NCBI RefSeq assembly: GCF_011440305.1
Contig: NZ_JAAOIW010000006.1
Coordinates: 62,001 to 126,000, forward strand
Source: Paenibacillus agricola
Lineage (GTDB): Bacteria; Bacillota; Bacilli; Paenibacillales; NBRC-103111
Direction of reading: 5' to 3'
DNA: 64,000 nucleotides
Shown here: one piece after another, positions 18,431 through 27,574 of the stretch
How the letters are laid out: every line of letters starts with the position of its first letter
Position numbering within the stretch: the first letter of the stretch is position 1
Program-made: the position numbers and the translations under genes
Notes under the pieces: generated by a model
What the model was told of the DNA's origin: nothing
Seen by the model: only the letters and a program-made list of their open reading frames with translations
The model's database searches: none

Positions 18431-19384
18431 ATGAGGATACAAACATCTGCTTTGCAGCCGTCCGTCACTAAGAGTAAGCATCATGCACTGGCTTCGAGAT
18501 TAAAACGAGATAAATATTTATATATGCTTGTTTTACCAGGTGTGCTGTTCTTTCTGCTTTTTAAATACGTTCCCATGTGGGGGATCATTATAGCTTTTCA
18601 AGAGTATTCCCCCTACGCAGGCGTGTGGAAGAGCGAATGGGTAGGATTAGAGCATTTCATCCGTTTTTTTTCTAATCCTGATTTTATTTTGCTCTTTAGG
18701 AATACGATGGTGATCAGTTTATTAAATTTGGTATTTTTTTTCCCGCTACCGATTGTTCTTTCCATGCTTCTGAACGAGGTAAACAATCAATTTTTTAAAA
18801 AGGTTATTCAATCGGTTGTGTATTTGCCGCATTTTTTATCATGGGTCATCATTGCAGGGATATCATTCTTACTCTTATCGCAGTCTTCAGGAATTGTAAA
18901 TATGATGATGGTATCCGTAGGATTATCCAAATACGATTTTCTGACGAATACGGATACAATCTGGGGATTGCTCGTTGCACAAAACATTTGGAAGGAAACC
19001 GGTTGGGGAACGATTATCATCTTGGCAGCGATTACAGGGGTTGACACTCAGCTATACGAGGCTGCCAAAATGGATGGAGCCAACCGGTGGCTGCAAGCCT
19101 GGCATGTAACACTGCCTGGAATCCGAAGCGTAATTCTGATTCTGTTAATCTTAAGGCTGGGACACATTATGGATGTCGGATTTGAGCAGGTATTTCTTAT
19201 GAATAATGGAGCAGTCGCCCAATATACGGATGTTTTTGAAACGTATGTATACCGCAATGGTATTCAGAGTGGACAATTCAGCTACAGTACAGCAGTCGGC
19301 TTGTTTAAATCATTGGTAGGTCTTATTCTCGTTGTTGTGGCGAACAAAATGGCCAAACGGATTGGCGAGGAAGGCATCTATTAA
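18431..19384 (+). CDS. ABC transporter permease, LplB type
   Basis: Membrane permease (317 aa) with six predicted helices, of the LplB/YtcP-related subgroup recognised by the N-terminal KYVPMWGIIIAFQEYSPYAG. The EAA loop reads LYEAAKMDGANRWLQAWHV. Three in-frame ATGs occur; ATG 18431 has GGAAGG seven bases upstream, the other two have none at a proper distance. With the next two genes it forms an importer for a complex carbohydrate; the ATPase is not encoded here. Confidence 0.92.
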   Translation: MRIQTSALQPSVTKSKHHALASRLKRDKYLYMLVLPGVLFFLLFKYVPMWGIIIAFQEYSPYAGVWKSEWVGLEHFIRFFSNPDFILLFRNTMVISLLNLVFFFPLPIVLSMLLNEVNNQFFKKVIQSVVYLPHFLSWVIIAGISFLLLSQSSGIVNMMMVSVGLSKYDFLTNTDTIWGLLVAQNIWKETGWGTIIILAAITGVDTQLYEAAKMDGANRWLQAWHVTLPGIRSVILILLILRLGHIMDVGFEQVFLMNNGAVAQYTDVFETYVYRNGIQSGQFSYSTAVGLFKSLVGLILVVVANKMAKRIGEEGIY

Positions 19385-19415
19385 ATGACAAGCTCCAAGG
19401 GTGGTGATTAGGAAG

Positions 19416-20297
19416 ATGATGTTGAGCTTTGGTGATCGACTATTTAACTATCTGAATACGATGGTGTTGGTATCGATTGGAATTATCACGTTATTCCCAT
19501 TGTATTATGTGTTCATTGTTTCCTTTACCGATCCCAATGAATATTTGCAAAAAAATGGTTTTGTTCTATTTCCCCAAAATTGGTCGCTTGGATCTTATAG
19601 ATATTTGCTGGGCACCGATACTTTTAAGAACGCTACGTTAATCAGCACCTTTCTGGCAACGGTCGGAACCGGGTTAAGTTTAATTTTCACCTCTGCCATG
19701 GCATTTGGTATGTCTCGCAAAAGACTTTTAGGCAGAAAATTCCTGATGCTGATGATTTTATTGACGATCCTGTTCAATCCAGGCATTATTCCCAATTACA
19801 TTGTCGTTCGCGACTTTGGATTGATAAATAGTGTATGGTCCCTTATTATTCCGGTGCTGATCAGCGGATGGAATGTCATTTTGATGAAAAGCTTTTTTGA
19901 CAGCATTCCGGCAGAGCTTGAAGATGCGGCCATGATTGACGGCTGCAACGATTTGGGCACATTTTTCCGTATTGTGCTTCCGCTCTCGGCTCCTGCTTTG
20001 GCTGCTTTCGGTTTATTCTATGCAGTTGGTTACTGGAACACGTTCTTCAATGCTATTTTGTATATCAATGATTTTGCGAAAGTGCCTCTACAAGTTGTTT
20101 TGAGGAATATGTTAATTGAATCAGATACAACAACAGGAGGCGCAGCAGCTACCGAGATGATGTCAGAAGGCCAACTTCCGGTTCAAACCATCAAAATGGC
20201 TGCTGTGGTTATTGCTACGGTTCCTATATTGGCGGTATATCCGTTTCTGCAAAAGCATTTCGCCAAAGGTGTCATGCTTGGATCAGTCAAAGGCTGA
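19416..20297 (+). CDS. ABC transporter permease, LplC/YtcP type
   Basis: Second membrane subunit (293 aa from ATG 19416; GTG 19401 and ATG 19419 are alternatives). Six predicted helices, EAA loop ELEDAAMIDGCNDLGTFFRI followed by VLPLSAPALAAFGLFYAVG, and the C-terminal hallmark GVMLGSVKG. AAGGGTGG 11 bases before 19416 is the probable ribosome binding site. It pairs with the LplB-type permease. Confidence 0.92.
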   Translation: MMLSFGDRLFNYLNTMVLVSIGIITLFPLYYVFIVSFTDPNEYLQKNGFVLFPQNWSLGSYRYLLGTDTFKNATLISTFLATVGTGLSLIFTSAMAFGMSRKRLLGRKFLMLMILLTILFNPGIIPNYIVVRDFGLINSVWSLIIPVLISGWNVILMKSFFDSIPAELEDAAMIDGCNDLGTFFRIVLPLSAPALAAFGLFYAVGYWNTFFNAILYINDFAKVPLQVVLRNMLIESDTTTGGAAATEMMSEGQLPVQTIKMAAVVIATVPILAVYPFLQKHFAKGVMLGSVKG

Positions 20298-20327
20298 TTG
20301 GATTTAATAAACAAAGGGGGGGTACGT

Positions 20328-21836
20328 ATGAAGAAAGGCCCAAAAAGACATACACTTATCGCTATGTTGTCCCTATTAGCGGTATTGACTTCAGCATGTT
20401 CTGGTAGTGGAGGAGGGACGACAACGAAGCCGGAGGAAGGCAAGAATGAGGCTCCTGTCGCTCTCAATATATTCGCGAATTTCTCAATTACTCAACCACC
20501 GGGTCCGGATAATCCGGTCTTAAAAGAATTCGAAAAAAAGACGAATACGAAACTTAACATGACATGGGTTTCAGACCCGGTATTTAATGACAAGTTAAAC
20601 GTGCTGTTAGCTTCCGGAGACCTTCCGGATGCCATCAGACTGCCCGATACGACCATTCCGCAGTTTCAAACGATGGTTAAACAAGGCGCATTTTGGGACT
20701 TAACACCCTATCTAAAAGATTACAAGAACTTGATGGATTCGCCAAAAGCGATTTGGGAAAACACGAAAGTTAACGGCAAAAATTATGTTGTACCCATTGT
20801 GCGTCCTCTGGAGGGTGGAACTACCTTTTTTATACGCAGAGATTGGCTGGATAAGCTGGGATTGAAGATGCCTACAACGATGGATGATTTGTACAACGTA
20901 ATGAAGGTTTTTAAAGAGAAGGATCTGGATGGAAAGAAAGACATATTCGGATATACCATGCGTACGCATGATCAAATTGAATTTATTTTTACAGGTGCCA
21001 GCAGCAAATGGAAACCTGTGAATGGAAGCCTTATTAACATTGATTTAGAGCCTGAAATGAGAGACGCACTGCTTTATAAGAAAAAGCTGTTTGATGAACA
21101 GCTCATTCCGGCCGATTTTGCTGTAATGAAAAGCAATGATATTACCGATTTGGCTACTACCGGAAGAGCAGGTATAACCACCGAAACGATCGAAGCGATG
21201 TGGCGTTGGCAATACGACCAATGGAAGAGAGATCCGAAGGTGAATTGGGAGCCAATCGTTTCGCTGGAAGCGAAGAAGGGGCCATTCCAACAGCAAAATA
21301 GTGGATTTATCGGAGTTTATGCGATTCCAAAGAGTGTTCCAGAAGCGAAAATGCTTAAAATTTTATCTTTGCTCGATTTCGGCGCTACCGAAGAAGGGCA
21401 TATTCTATCCAATTATGGTATTGAAGGCACCCACTATAAAAAAGAAGACGGATTTTATATCACAAATGAGCAAGCAGTTAAGGATAGCCTAGGTCCAGGA
21501 GCGATGGGTAAACTGTTTATGAAGCATGACCCGTATATGTACGCTTTTGCGCCAGGTATGCCGAAGGAAGTATTTGAAAAAAACAAAAAGATTATTGATG
21601 CCAAAGCGAAAATCAGCATACCAAGAGTAGAGATTGGGTTATTCTCAGAAACGAATAACAAGCTTGGGGCCGATTACACCAAGAAAATTACAGACATGAA
21701 AACTCAAGTTACTATGGGCAAGGTTGGTATTGATGCTTGGGATAAATTTGTCGCAGATCTGAAGGTAGATGCCAATTATCAGAAGATTATCCAAGAAATG
21801 AATGCAGCATATAAAGAGCGTTTAGCAGCTAAGTAA
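20328..21836 (+). CDS. Extracellular solute-binding lipoprotein, LplA type
   Basis: Substrate-binding lipoprotein (502 aa), the long form that goes with LplB/LplC permeases. The signal peptide ends in the lipobox VLTSAC followed by a Gly/Thr-rich linker. Binding-protein features are LASGDLPDAIRLPDT, WDLTPYLKDY and FFIRRDWLDKLGLKMPTTMD. ATG 20328 is placed five bases after a GGGGGGG stretch. Family members bind oligogalacturonides, unsaturated sugars or other complex sugars; the ligand here is unknown. Confidence 0.92.
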   Translation: MKKGPKRHTLIAMLSLLAVLTSACSGSGGGTTTKPEEGKNEAPVALNIFANFSITQPPGPDNPVLKEFEKKTNTKLNMTWVSDPVFNDKLNVLLASGDLPDAIRLPDTTIPQFQTMVKQGAFWDLTPYLKDYKNLMDSPKAIWENTKVNGKNYVVPIVRPLEGGTTFFIRRDWLDKLGLKMPTTMDDLYNVMKVFKEKDLDGKKDIFGYTMRTHDQIEFIFTGASSKWKPVNGSLINIDLEPEMRDALLYKKKLFDEQLIPADFAVMKSNDITDLATTGRAGITTETIEAMWRWQYDQWKRDPKVNWEPIVSLEAKKGPFQQQNSGFIGVYAIPKSVPEAKMLKILSLLDFGATEEGHILSNYGIEGTHYKKEDGFYITNEQAVKDSLGPGAMGKLFMKHDPYMYAFAPGMPKEVFEKNKKIIDAKAKISIPRVEIGLFSETNNKLGADYTKKITDMKTQVTMGKVGIDAWDKFVADLKVDANYQKIIQEMNAAYKERLAAK

Positions 21837-21860
21837 ACACAAAAAAGGAGAATGAGAGAT

Positions 21861-22223
21861 ATGGCTACTATTACTGACTTGAGAAAACAGGATACAAAGC
21901 GAGTATTACATGAAAATTGGGGTAAAATTCAATGGTTATGCGGTCAGGAAATCGACCCGGAATCAGAAATGACGTTCGGCATGGTTTATATTAACGCAGG
22001 TCAGGCCAATCCGAGACATGTTCACCCGAACTGTGAGGAAGTTATCTTTATCTTATCCGGTGAATGTGATCATACTCTTGGGGATGAGATCTTTCATTTG
22101 GAGCCCGGCATGATGCTGCGTATTCCACGCAATGTCCCTCATAATGCAACAACAACTAGCTGGGAGCCATGCCGAATGATTATCGCTTACTCGGCACCGG
22201 ATCGTCAGACCATCGGCGAGTAG
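21861..22223 (+). CDS. Small cupin-domain protein
   Basis: Single-domain cupin (120 aa). Metal ligands are visible as HVHPNCEEVIFILSG (two His, one Glu) and the second-motif His in RIPRNVPHNAT. AAAGGAG lies ten bases before ATG 21861. Small cupins in sugar loci act as isomerases, epimerases or lyases; for this one the role is unknown. It follows the binding-protein gene by 24 bases and is part of the same operon. Confidence 0.85.
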   Translation: MATITDLRKQDTKRVLHENWGKIQWLCGQEIDPESEMTFGMVYINAGQANPRHVHPNCEEVIFILSGECDHTLGDEIFHLEPGMMLRIPRNVPHNATTTSWEPCRMIIAYSAPDRQTIGE

Positions 22224-22237
22224 ACGACAATACCGGT

Positions 22238-22268
22238 AACCCGAGGGAGATTAGTCTTCCCTCGGGTT
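22238..22268 (+). terminator. Perfect 11-bp stem-loop inside the catabolic block
   Basis: AACCCGAGGGA pairs with TCCCTCGGGTT around a nine-base loop, with no T tract. It separates the importer-cupin part from the exporter-isomerase part and may stabilise or attenuate the transcript. Confidence 0.6.
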
Positions 22269-22316
22269 ATATTGTGGGAGTACGCCGGATTAAATCGATT
22301 TTTATGGAGAATGCAT

Positions 22317-23078
22317 ATGTTTGAACTCAGTTACCTGCAAATCGTTATCATTATTTTTGTTGGAATATTTGTCGGCTTCGCCAAAACCGGAATTTCAACC
22401 TTGGGCATCTTCAATGCGATGCTGATGACGCTCATTTTTCCGGCCAAATTGTCAGTTGGCATTCTGCTGCCTATGCTGATTGTCGGTGATTTGATAGCCG
22501 TTGCTTACTACCGCAACAATGTGATATGGAAGCACCTGATCAGTCTGATGCCCTGGGCGCTTATTGGAATTGTAGTCGGTTATCTTGTTTTACTGAGGGT
22601 CGATAATAATCAATTGAATCTCCTCTTAGGAGCGCTTATATGCGGCTTGATCCTTCTTCAAGCCATTAGGGAGCGGATGGGAGTCAAGCTTGATTCCAAG
22701 TTTCCTTCATCCTTATGGTTTATCGCTTCAATGGGCATTCTGGCCGGTTTTGCAACAACGATCGGCAACGTTTCCGGCGCTATTATGGCGATCTACCTTT
22801 TCGCCAAACGAGTGCCTAAACAGGAGTTTATTGGAACGGGCGCATGGTTTTTTTTAATTGTGAATTTGGTGAAAGTACCCTTTTTCATCCATTTGGGGAT
22901 GACAACGTCTGAATCTGTCCTTTTTAATGTATGGACCATCCCCTTAATTGCTATAGGAGCTTATGCGGGCATAAAGCTGTTGCCATTAATTCCACAGGTT
23001 CATTTTCAGCGGCTTGTTCTATTACTAGGAGCTATCGGGGCATTGAAGCTGCTTATTGAAGGTTTATTAACTATTTGA
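22317..23078 (+). CDS. TauE/SafE-family membrane exporter
   Basis: Membrane protein (253 aa) with about eight predicted helices and the TauE/SafE repeat pattern: IFVGFAKTGISTLGIFNAML near the N-terminus and MGILAGFATTIGNVSGAIMA in the middle. Family members are thought to export sulfite, sulfoacetate or other small anions. ATG 22317 has GGAGA six bases upstream. Its place in the block suggests that an anion is released during breakdown of the imported compound (inference). Confidence 0.88.
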   Translation: MFELSYLQIVIIIFVGIFVGFAKTGISTLGIFNAMLMTLIFPAKLSVGILLPMLIVGDLIAVAYYRNNVIWKHLISLMPWALIGIVVGYLVLLRVDNNQLNLLLGALICGLILLQAIRERMGVKLDSKFPSSLWFIASMGILAGFATTIGNVSGAIMAIYLFAKRVPKQEFIGTGAWFFLIVNLVKVPFFIHLGMTTSESVLFNVWTIPLIAIGAYAGIKLLPLIPQVHFQRLVLLLGAIGALKLLIEGLLTI

Positions 23079-23111
23079 ATTTGAATCGACCAAACAAGAG
23101 GAGAAATGGAC

Positions 23112-23864
23112 ATGAGTATAAAGCTGGCTTTTTCAAGACCTACCTCAACTGAGGAGGAACAGACTTTATTATTTCAACAATATAGAGAGATTGGCTATGA
23201 CGGGCTTCAATTGAAGGCCAAACAATATGATCCTTTTCTGGCGGAACCGGAGAAGTTCAAGGAAACCTGGGGCCATCTGCCAGGTGTGGGCTCGGCTTTA
23301 ATAGCAGGTGGAAGATTGGATGAGGCCAGTATAGAGCAGCTTCGGAAAGTGTTTCGTTTTGCTTCGGCTATAGGTACGGAAATGATTGTTTACTGCCACG
23401 GAGTTCCCAGAGCTGAAGTGAGTCCGGAAGACATTCGCCGATACGCGGATCTTTGTTCCGATTTGGGACTCGAGGCGCAGCAGCAAGGCATAAGGCTTTC
23501 GCTGCACCATCATTATAATAATCCGGTCATGTATCGCGATGATTTCGATATATTTTTCGATCAAGCCAAGGATCAGTCGGTTGGCCTTACGGTTGATACA
23601 GCCCATTTGGTGAAATCCGGCATTGAGGATGTAGCGGAGGTTATACGCAGCTTTGGGCACGTCATTGATAACTTTCATCTTAAGGATTTTGAGCAGGGAG
23701 ATTGGAGAGTGCTGGGTAAAGGTGCCATTGATTTTGCACCGATTTTCGGAGCTATTCGAGAGATCGGTTATACAGGCTGGGCCTCAGCGGATGAGGAAAG
23801 CGGCAGCGGTGTCCTTGAAGGCATGAAGGATTGCTACTCGTATATGCGGAGTGGATTGAAGTGA
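23112..23864 (+). CDS. Sugar phosphate isomerase/epimerase (AP endonuclease 2 fold)
   Basis: TIM-barrel metalloenzyme of the xylose-isomerase-like superfamily (250 aa). Metal-site motifs are SLHHHYNNPVMY, LTVDTAHLVKSG, NFHLKDF and WASADEESG. Such proteins isomerise or epimerise keto-sugars or their acids. ATG 23112 lies eight bases after GAGGAG; ATG 23106 is too close. It follows the exporter gene by 33 bases. Confidence 0.88.
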   Translation: MSIKLAFSRPTSTEEEQTLLFQQYREIGYDGLQLKAKQYDPFLAEPEKFKETWGHLPGVGSALIAGGRLDEASIEQLRKVFRFASAIGTEMIVYCHGVPRAEVSPEDIRRYADLCSDLGLEAQQQGIRLSLHHHYNNPVMYRDDFDIFFDQAKDQSVGLTVDTAHLVKSGIEDVAEVIRSFGHVIDNFHLKDFEQGDWRVLGKGAIDFAPIFGAIREIGYTGWASADEESGSGVLEGMKDCYSYMRSGLK

Positions 23865-23901
23865 AATCTTGAAGAGAAATCATATCCCAAGGGAGCTGAT
23901 C

Positions 23902-25134
23902 ATGATGGGCAAAAAGGTGGTTCTAATCGGAGCCTTGGATACGAAAGGGCAGGAATTTCAATTTGTTAAAGACCGTCTGCAGGCATGCGGCATAGAAACC
24001 TTTGTTGTGGATACCGGCGTTCTTGGCGATCCACTCTTTCAGCCGGATGTAACCGCAGATGAGGTGGCAAGAGCCGGTGGTTCAAGCATCGAAGCCCTGC
24101 GGGCTGGCAACGACCGGGGAACCGCAGTTGCCGTGATGACCAAGGGAGCTGCAGCCATCGTTATCGCGCTTGAGCAGCAGGGGATTGTGGGTGCTGCCTT
24201 TGGCATGGGCGGGACTGCCGGGACGACCGTAGCTGCGAAGGCGCTACAGGCCTTGCCAATTGGGGTTCCCAAGCTGTTGGTTTCGACTGTTGCCTCCGGC
24301 AATACGAGGCCCTATGTAGGGGTCAAGGACATCATGATGATGTATTCCGTTATCGATATTGCCGGCATAAACCGGCTATCCCGCCGGATCCTTAGCAATG
24401 CAGCCCATTGCTTGGCAGGAATGCTCCAGCACATGGAGCTGGAACAGGAAGCGGAGAAGGATAAAGTGACGCTGGGCATAACCATGTTCGGTGTGACTAC
24501 CCCATGCGCGACCCGAGTCCGCGAGCTACTGGAGGAGAAGGGCTACGATGTACTCGTCTTCCATGCCACGGGTACAGGTGGGATGGCGATGGAGGCTTTA
24601 ATCAAGGCCGGCTATATTCAGGGTGTTGCCGATATTACGACGACGGAGCTGGCAGACCATCTGGTTGGCGGTATATTCGATGCTGGGCCGGACCGTTTGG
24701 AGGCAGCGGGAATCGCCCGAATACCACAGGTAGTTTCGGTGGGTGCGCTGGATATGGTTAACTTCGGTGAGCCGGAGACGGTTCCGGCGGCCTTCAAGGA
24801 TCGTCTCTTTTACCAGCATAATCCTACCACTACCTTGATGAGGACAACCGTTTCAGAAAACCAGGAATTGGGCCGTATTTTTGCCACTAAGCTGAATGAG
24901 GGCTTTGCTCCAACGATTGTCGTCTTTCCCAAAGCCGGAGTTTCCTTATTGGATATGGATACCAAGCCCTTTGACGGCAAGGCAGAGCGCGAAGCTTTGT
25001 ATGCAAGTATTAAGCAGCATCTTAGAGCGGATATTCCGATGGTCGATATGGAGCAGGATATTAATGACCCGGCCGTAGCCGATATGATTGCAGACAGCCT
25101 GCTTAAGCTATTAGAAACGAACAAGAGAGGATAA
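23902..25134 (+). CDS. Tm-1-like ATP-binding domain protein (UPF0261)
   Basis: Protein of the UPF0261 family (410 aa), related to the N-terminal domain of the plant resistance protein Tm-1. The N-terminal domain begins [20 protein letters not shown] and carries the Gly-rich nucleotide-binding segment [21 protein letters not shown] second domain has [20 protein letters not shown] and [19 protein letters not shown] precedes ATG 23902 by six bases. In plants and fungi the equivalent domain is fused to the TIM-barrel domain that is encoded here by the next gene, eight bases downstream. The biochemical reaction is not established. Confidence 0.9.
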   Translation: MMGKKVVLIGALDTKGQEFQFVKDRLQACGIETFVVDTGVLGDPLFQPDVTADEVARAGGSSIEALRAGNDRGTAVAVMTKGAAAIVIALEQQGIVGAAFGMGGTAGTTVAAKALQALPIGVPKLLVSTVASGNTRPYVGVKDIMMMYSVIDIAGINRLSRRILSNAAHCLAGMLQHMELEQEAEKDKVTLGITMFGVTTPCATRVRELLEEKGYDVLVFHATGTGGMAMEALIKAGYIQGVADITTTELADHLVGGIFDAGPDRLEAAGIARIPQVVSVGALDMVNFGEPETVPAAFKDRLFYQHNPTTTLMRTTVSENQELGRIFATKLNEGFAPTIVVFPKAGVSLLDMDTKPFDGKAEREALYASIKQHLRADIPMVDMEQDINDPAVADMIADSLLKLLETNKRG

Positions 25135-25141
25135 TCAGACG

Positions 25142-25969
25142 ATGGCGATACCAAGGCAGGATATACTTAATCGGCTGCGTTCCCAAGTGGAGCAAGGCCA
25201 TTTCCTTGTAGGGGCAGGAGCAGGAACAGGTTTGTCGGCGAAATGCGCTGAAGAGGGCGGTGTCGATATGATCATCATCTACAATTCAGGCCGTTATCGG
25301 ATGGCAGGCAGAGGCTCCTTGGCAGGATTGATGCCTTACGGCGATGCCAACCAAATTGTCGTCGATATGGGCAGTGAGGTGCTCCCTATTGTCAAGGATA
25401 CACCCGTATTGGCAGGTGTTTGTGGCACAGATCCCTTTCGTGTCATGGATGTATACTTGAAGCAACTGAAAGCGATGGGCTTCTCGGGCGTGCAGAATTT
25501 CCCCACTGTGGGCTTGATTGACGGAACCTTCAGGCAGAATCTGGAGGAGACCGGGATGGGCTACCAGCTGGAGGTGGAGATGATCCGCCAGGCCCATGAG
25601 CTGGACTTGTTAACAACTCCCTACGTGTTTAATGAAGAGGATGCAATCGCCATGACGAAGGCTGGAGCCGATGTACTTGTCGCTCACGTGGGATTAACGA
25701 CAAAAGGCAGCATTGGGGCAAAGACGGCACTATCGCTTGATGAATCCGCCGACCTTGTCCAACGAATTTACGATGCCGGGAAGAGCATTAACCCGGATAT
25801 CTTGGTGATTTGTCATGGAGGGCCAATCTCGGAGCCGGAGGATGTGGAATATGTGCTCGGTAAGACTAAAGGCATTGCCGGCTTCTTCGGAGCCTCCAGC
25901 ATAGAACGGCTGCCAACCGAAAGAGCTATCACCGAGCAAGTAAAGAAATTTAAAAGCTTGAGTAAATAA
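25142..25969 (+). CDS. Phosphoenolpyruvate-hydrolase-like TIM-barrel protein
   Basis: Protein of the PEP_hydrolase family (275 aa), a TIM barrel related to PEP mutase/isocitrate lyase. Features are [52 protein letters not shown] and [20 protein letters not shown]. It is the natural partner of the UPF0261 protein encoded just upstream. Together they may cleave or rearrange a C-C or C-P bond in a sugar-derived acid, but this is inference. A terminator follows. Confidence 0.88.
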   Translation: MAIPRQDILNRLRSQVEQGHFLVGAGAGTGLSAKCAEEGGVDMIIIYNSGRYRMAGRGSLAGLMPYGDANQIVVDMGSEVLPIVKDTPVLAGVCGTDPFRVMDVYLKQLKAMGFSGVQNFPTVGLIDGTFRQNLEETGMGYQLEVEMIRQAHELDLLTTPYVFNEEDAIAMTKAGADVLVAHVGLTTKGSIGAKTALSLDESADLVQRIYDAGKSINPDILVICHGGPISEPEDVEYVLGKTKGIAGFFGASSIERLPTERAITEQVKKFKSLSK

Positions 25970-25987
25970 AATTGTTCTTGCATTTCG

Positions 25988-26024
25988 AAGGTTCCGATGA
26001 CACAACGTGTCTCGGGATCTTTTA
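25988..26024 (+). terminator. Rho-independent terminator
   Basis: AAGGTTCCGA...GACAC pairs with GTGTC...TCGGGATCTT and is followed by a short T run. It closes the 17.4-26.0 kb block. Confidence 0.78.
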
Positions 26025-26029
26025 TTGGT

Positions 26030-26059
26030 TTGACAAGCGTAACAGATATGTAGTACATT
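26030..26059 (+). promoter_or_regulatory. Promoter of the MarR gene
   Basis: TTGACA (26030-26035) and TACATT (26054-26059) with an 18-base spacer. The MarR palindrome begins eight bases after the -10 box, covering the expected transcription start. Confidence 0.6.
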
Positions 26060-26066
26060 TCAATTA

Positions 26067-26082
26067 AGTTAAGCACTTAACT
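26067..26082. promoter_or_regulatory. MarR operator, copy 1
   Basis: AGTTAAGCACTTAACT is a perfect 7+7 inverted repeat with a two-base centre. The same site occurs in the opposite orientation in front of the next gene (26583-26598). Confidence 0.7.
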
Positions 26083-26104
26083 ATTTGATGGTGGTGATGA
26101 AGGT

Positions 26105-26566
26105 ATGAATGGTGATAACAAAGAAGACCTGCAGGACTATGTGCTTGATGTACCCATGTATACAGAGGCTTTTTTTGCGTTGGTAGAAGCTACGGCACAT
26201 TTAGTGGAGGTTTCGGAAAAATATTGGCAATCCAAAGGCTTAAACGGCGCCAGAATCCGCATATTGGTTGAAATAATGAAGGAAGGAGGAACGATGCTGC
26301 CCTCTATGCTTGCCAAAAAAATTGGTGTTACGAAGCCGAATATTAGCCTCTTGCTGATCCCTTTGGAGAAGGACGGATTGGTTCGTCGCTCCAGCCATCC
26401 TAAGGATGGCAGGAAAACTGTGATTTCCATAACAAATGAGGGCCAAAGTATACTTTTGAAATATTTGCCCGAAAACCGTCAAGGCATTGCCGAAAAAATG
26501 AAAGCCTTGGAAGAGCAGGAATTGAAACAATTGATTGGTTTATTAAGTAAACTACGAGCAAAGTAG
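26105..26566 (+). CDS. MarR-family transcriptional regulator
   Basis: Winged helix-turn-helix regulator (153 aa). The DNA-recognition region reads LPSMLAKKIGVTKPNISLLL and the wing LVRRSSHPKDGRKTVISITN, with dimerising helices at both ends. It is flanked by two copies of one palindrome, one over its own promoter and one before the NmrA-family reductase gene, so it very probably represses both. MarR proteins of this arrangement often sense electrophiles or oxidants. Confidence 0.9.
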   Translation: MNGDNKEDLQDYVLDVPMYTEAFFALVEATAHLVEVSEKYWQSKGLNGARIRILVEIMKEGGTMLPSMLAKKIGVTKPNISLLLIPLEKDGLVRRSSHPKDGRKTVISITNEGQSILLKYLPENRQGIAEKMKALEEQELKQLIGLLSKLRAK

Positions 26567-26582
26567 CTTGCTTTATTCAAAT

Positions 26583-26598
26583 AGTTAAGTGCTTAACT
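26583..26598. promoter_or_regulatory. MarR operator, copy 2
   Basis: AGTTAAGTGCTTAACT, the reverse complement of copy 1, lies 30 bases before the start codon of the NmrA-family gene. Confidence 0.7.
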
Positions 26599-26628
26599 AC
26601 AAATTGAGTGCTGAGAGGATGAAGTTGA

Positions 26629-27480
26629 ATGTCTATCGTTATTACAGGGGCTAATGGCCAATTAGGGAGCTTAATCATCAAGCAGCTTCTTCAAAACGTA
26701 CAGTCGGATTCAATCATAGCTTGTGTTCGAGACCTGGAGAAAGCGAAGCCCTATCTGGCTCAAGGGATTGAAGTGAGATTCTGCGAGTATGACCAGCCAG
26801 AATCGCTACAGCAAGCATTCGCTGGAGCCAGCAAGCTCCTGCTGATATCTAGCTCTAATCCAGATGATACGATTCGGTTGCGGCAGCATGCCCATGTGAT
26901 AGAAGCAGCAAAGAAATCCAAGGTGGGCCATCTGCTATATACCAGCTTTGCGTTCTTGGGCACTGGCACTATTTCACCAGCCCATTTGCATTTGGCCACG
27001 GAGCATGCCATTCTTACATCCGGCATTCCCCATACGTTTTTGCGGAATGCTTTGTACACAGATTTTGTCGGGGTGCTAGAGTTGGATAAGGCAATAGCTA
27101 CAGGTGAGCTTGGCATTTATCCGGGAGATTGGAAGTTTAATACGGTAACGCGGGGCGACCTTGCTCTGGGCATAGCCGCTGTTCTTAGCGATGCGGGCGC
27201 TGGGCTTGGGCATAATGGTGAGCATCATGGGCATAAGCATAAGACGTACGAGCTTACGGCACCCCATTCCTGGACCTTCTATGATCTAGTGATAGCCCTG
27301 TCAGAGCTTACAGGTAAACCTATCACGCTGAGGCAGGATCCACAAATTCAAAACTGGATATATGGGTTTTTGGGCAAAATCGATACTTCCTCCACCTCAG
27401 CAGATTTGGAGTCTTTAATCGGGGGCTCCGTCACTTCGTTAAAAGAAAGCTTGAAACCTTTTATTACTATGAAATATTGA
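26629..27480 (+). CDS. NmrA-family NAD(P)H-binding reductase (QOR2-like)
   Basis: Rossmann-fold protein (283 aa) of the atypical SDR/NmrA group, similar in layout to the quinone reductase YtfG. The nucleotide-binding motif is ITGANGQLGSLIIKQLL near the N-terminus; GHLLYTSFAFLG and HTFLRNALYTDF are typical middle segments. It would reduce quinones or other electrophiles with NAD(P)H. It is a single gene under a MarR operator. A histidine-rich stretch (GEHHGHKHK) at about residue 200 is unusual for the family. Confidence 0.88.
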   Translation: MSIVITGANGQLGSLIIKQLLQNVQSDSIIACVRDLEKAKPYLAQGIEVRFCEYDQPESLQQAFAGASKLLLISSSNPDDTIRLRQHAHVIEAAKKSKVGHLLYTSFAFLGTGTISPAHLHLATEHAILTSGIPHTFLRNALYTDFVGVLELDKAIATGELGIYPGDWKFNTVTRGDLALGIAAVLSDAGAGLGHNGEHHGHKHKTYELTAPHSWTFYDLVIALSELTGKPITLRQDPQIQNWIYGFLGKIDTSSTSADLESLIGGSVTSLKESLKPFITMKY

Positions 27481-27574
27481 GGGAATAAATCCCATATTCC
27501 CTATACCAAATATGGATGTAATTTAATATAATGTATATGTTTTCTATTATAAATTTTTGTGAAGGGGGCATCAG

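Noticed and set aside
26640-27480. Metal-binding protein, because of the histidine-rich GEHHGHKHK stretch
   Set aside because: The stretch is short and lies in a loop of an otherwise ordinary NmrA-type Rossmann protein; noted only as an oddity.
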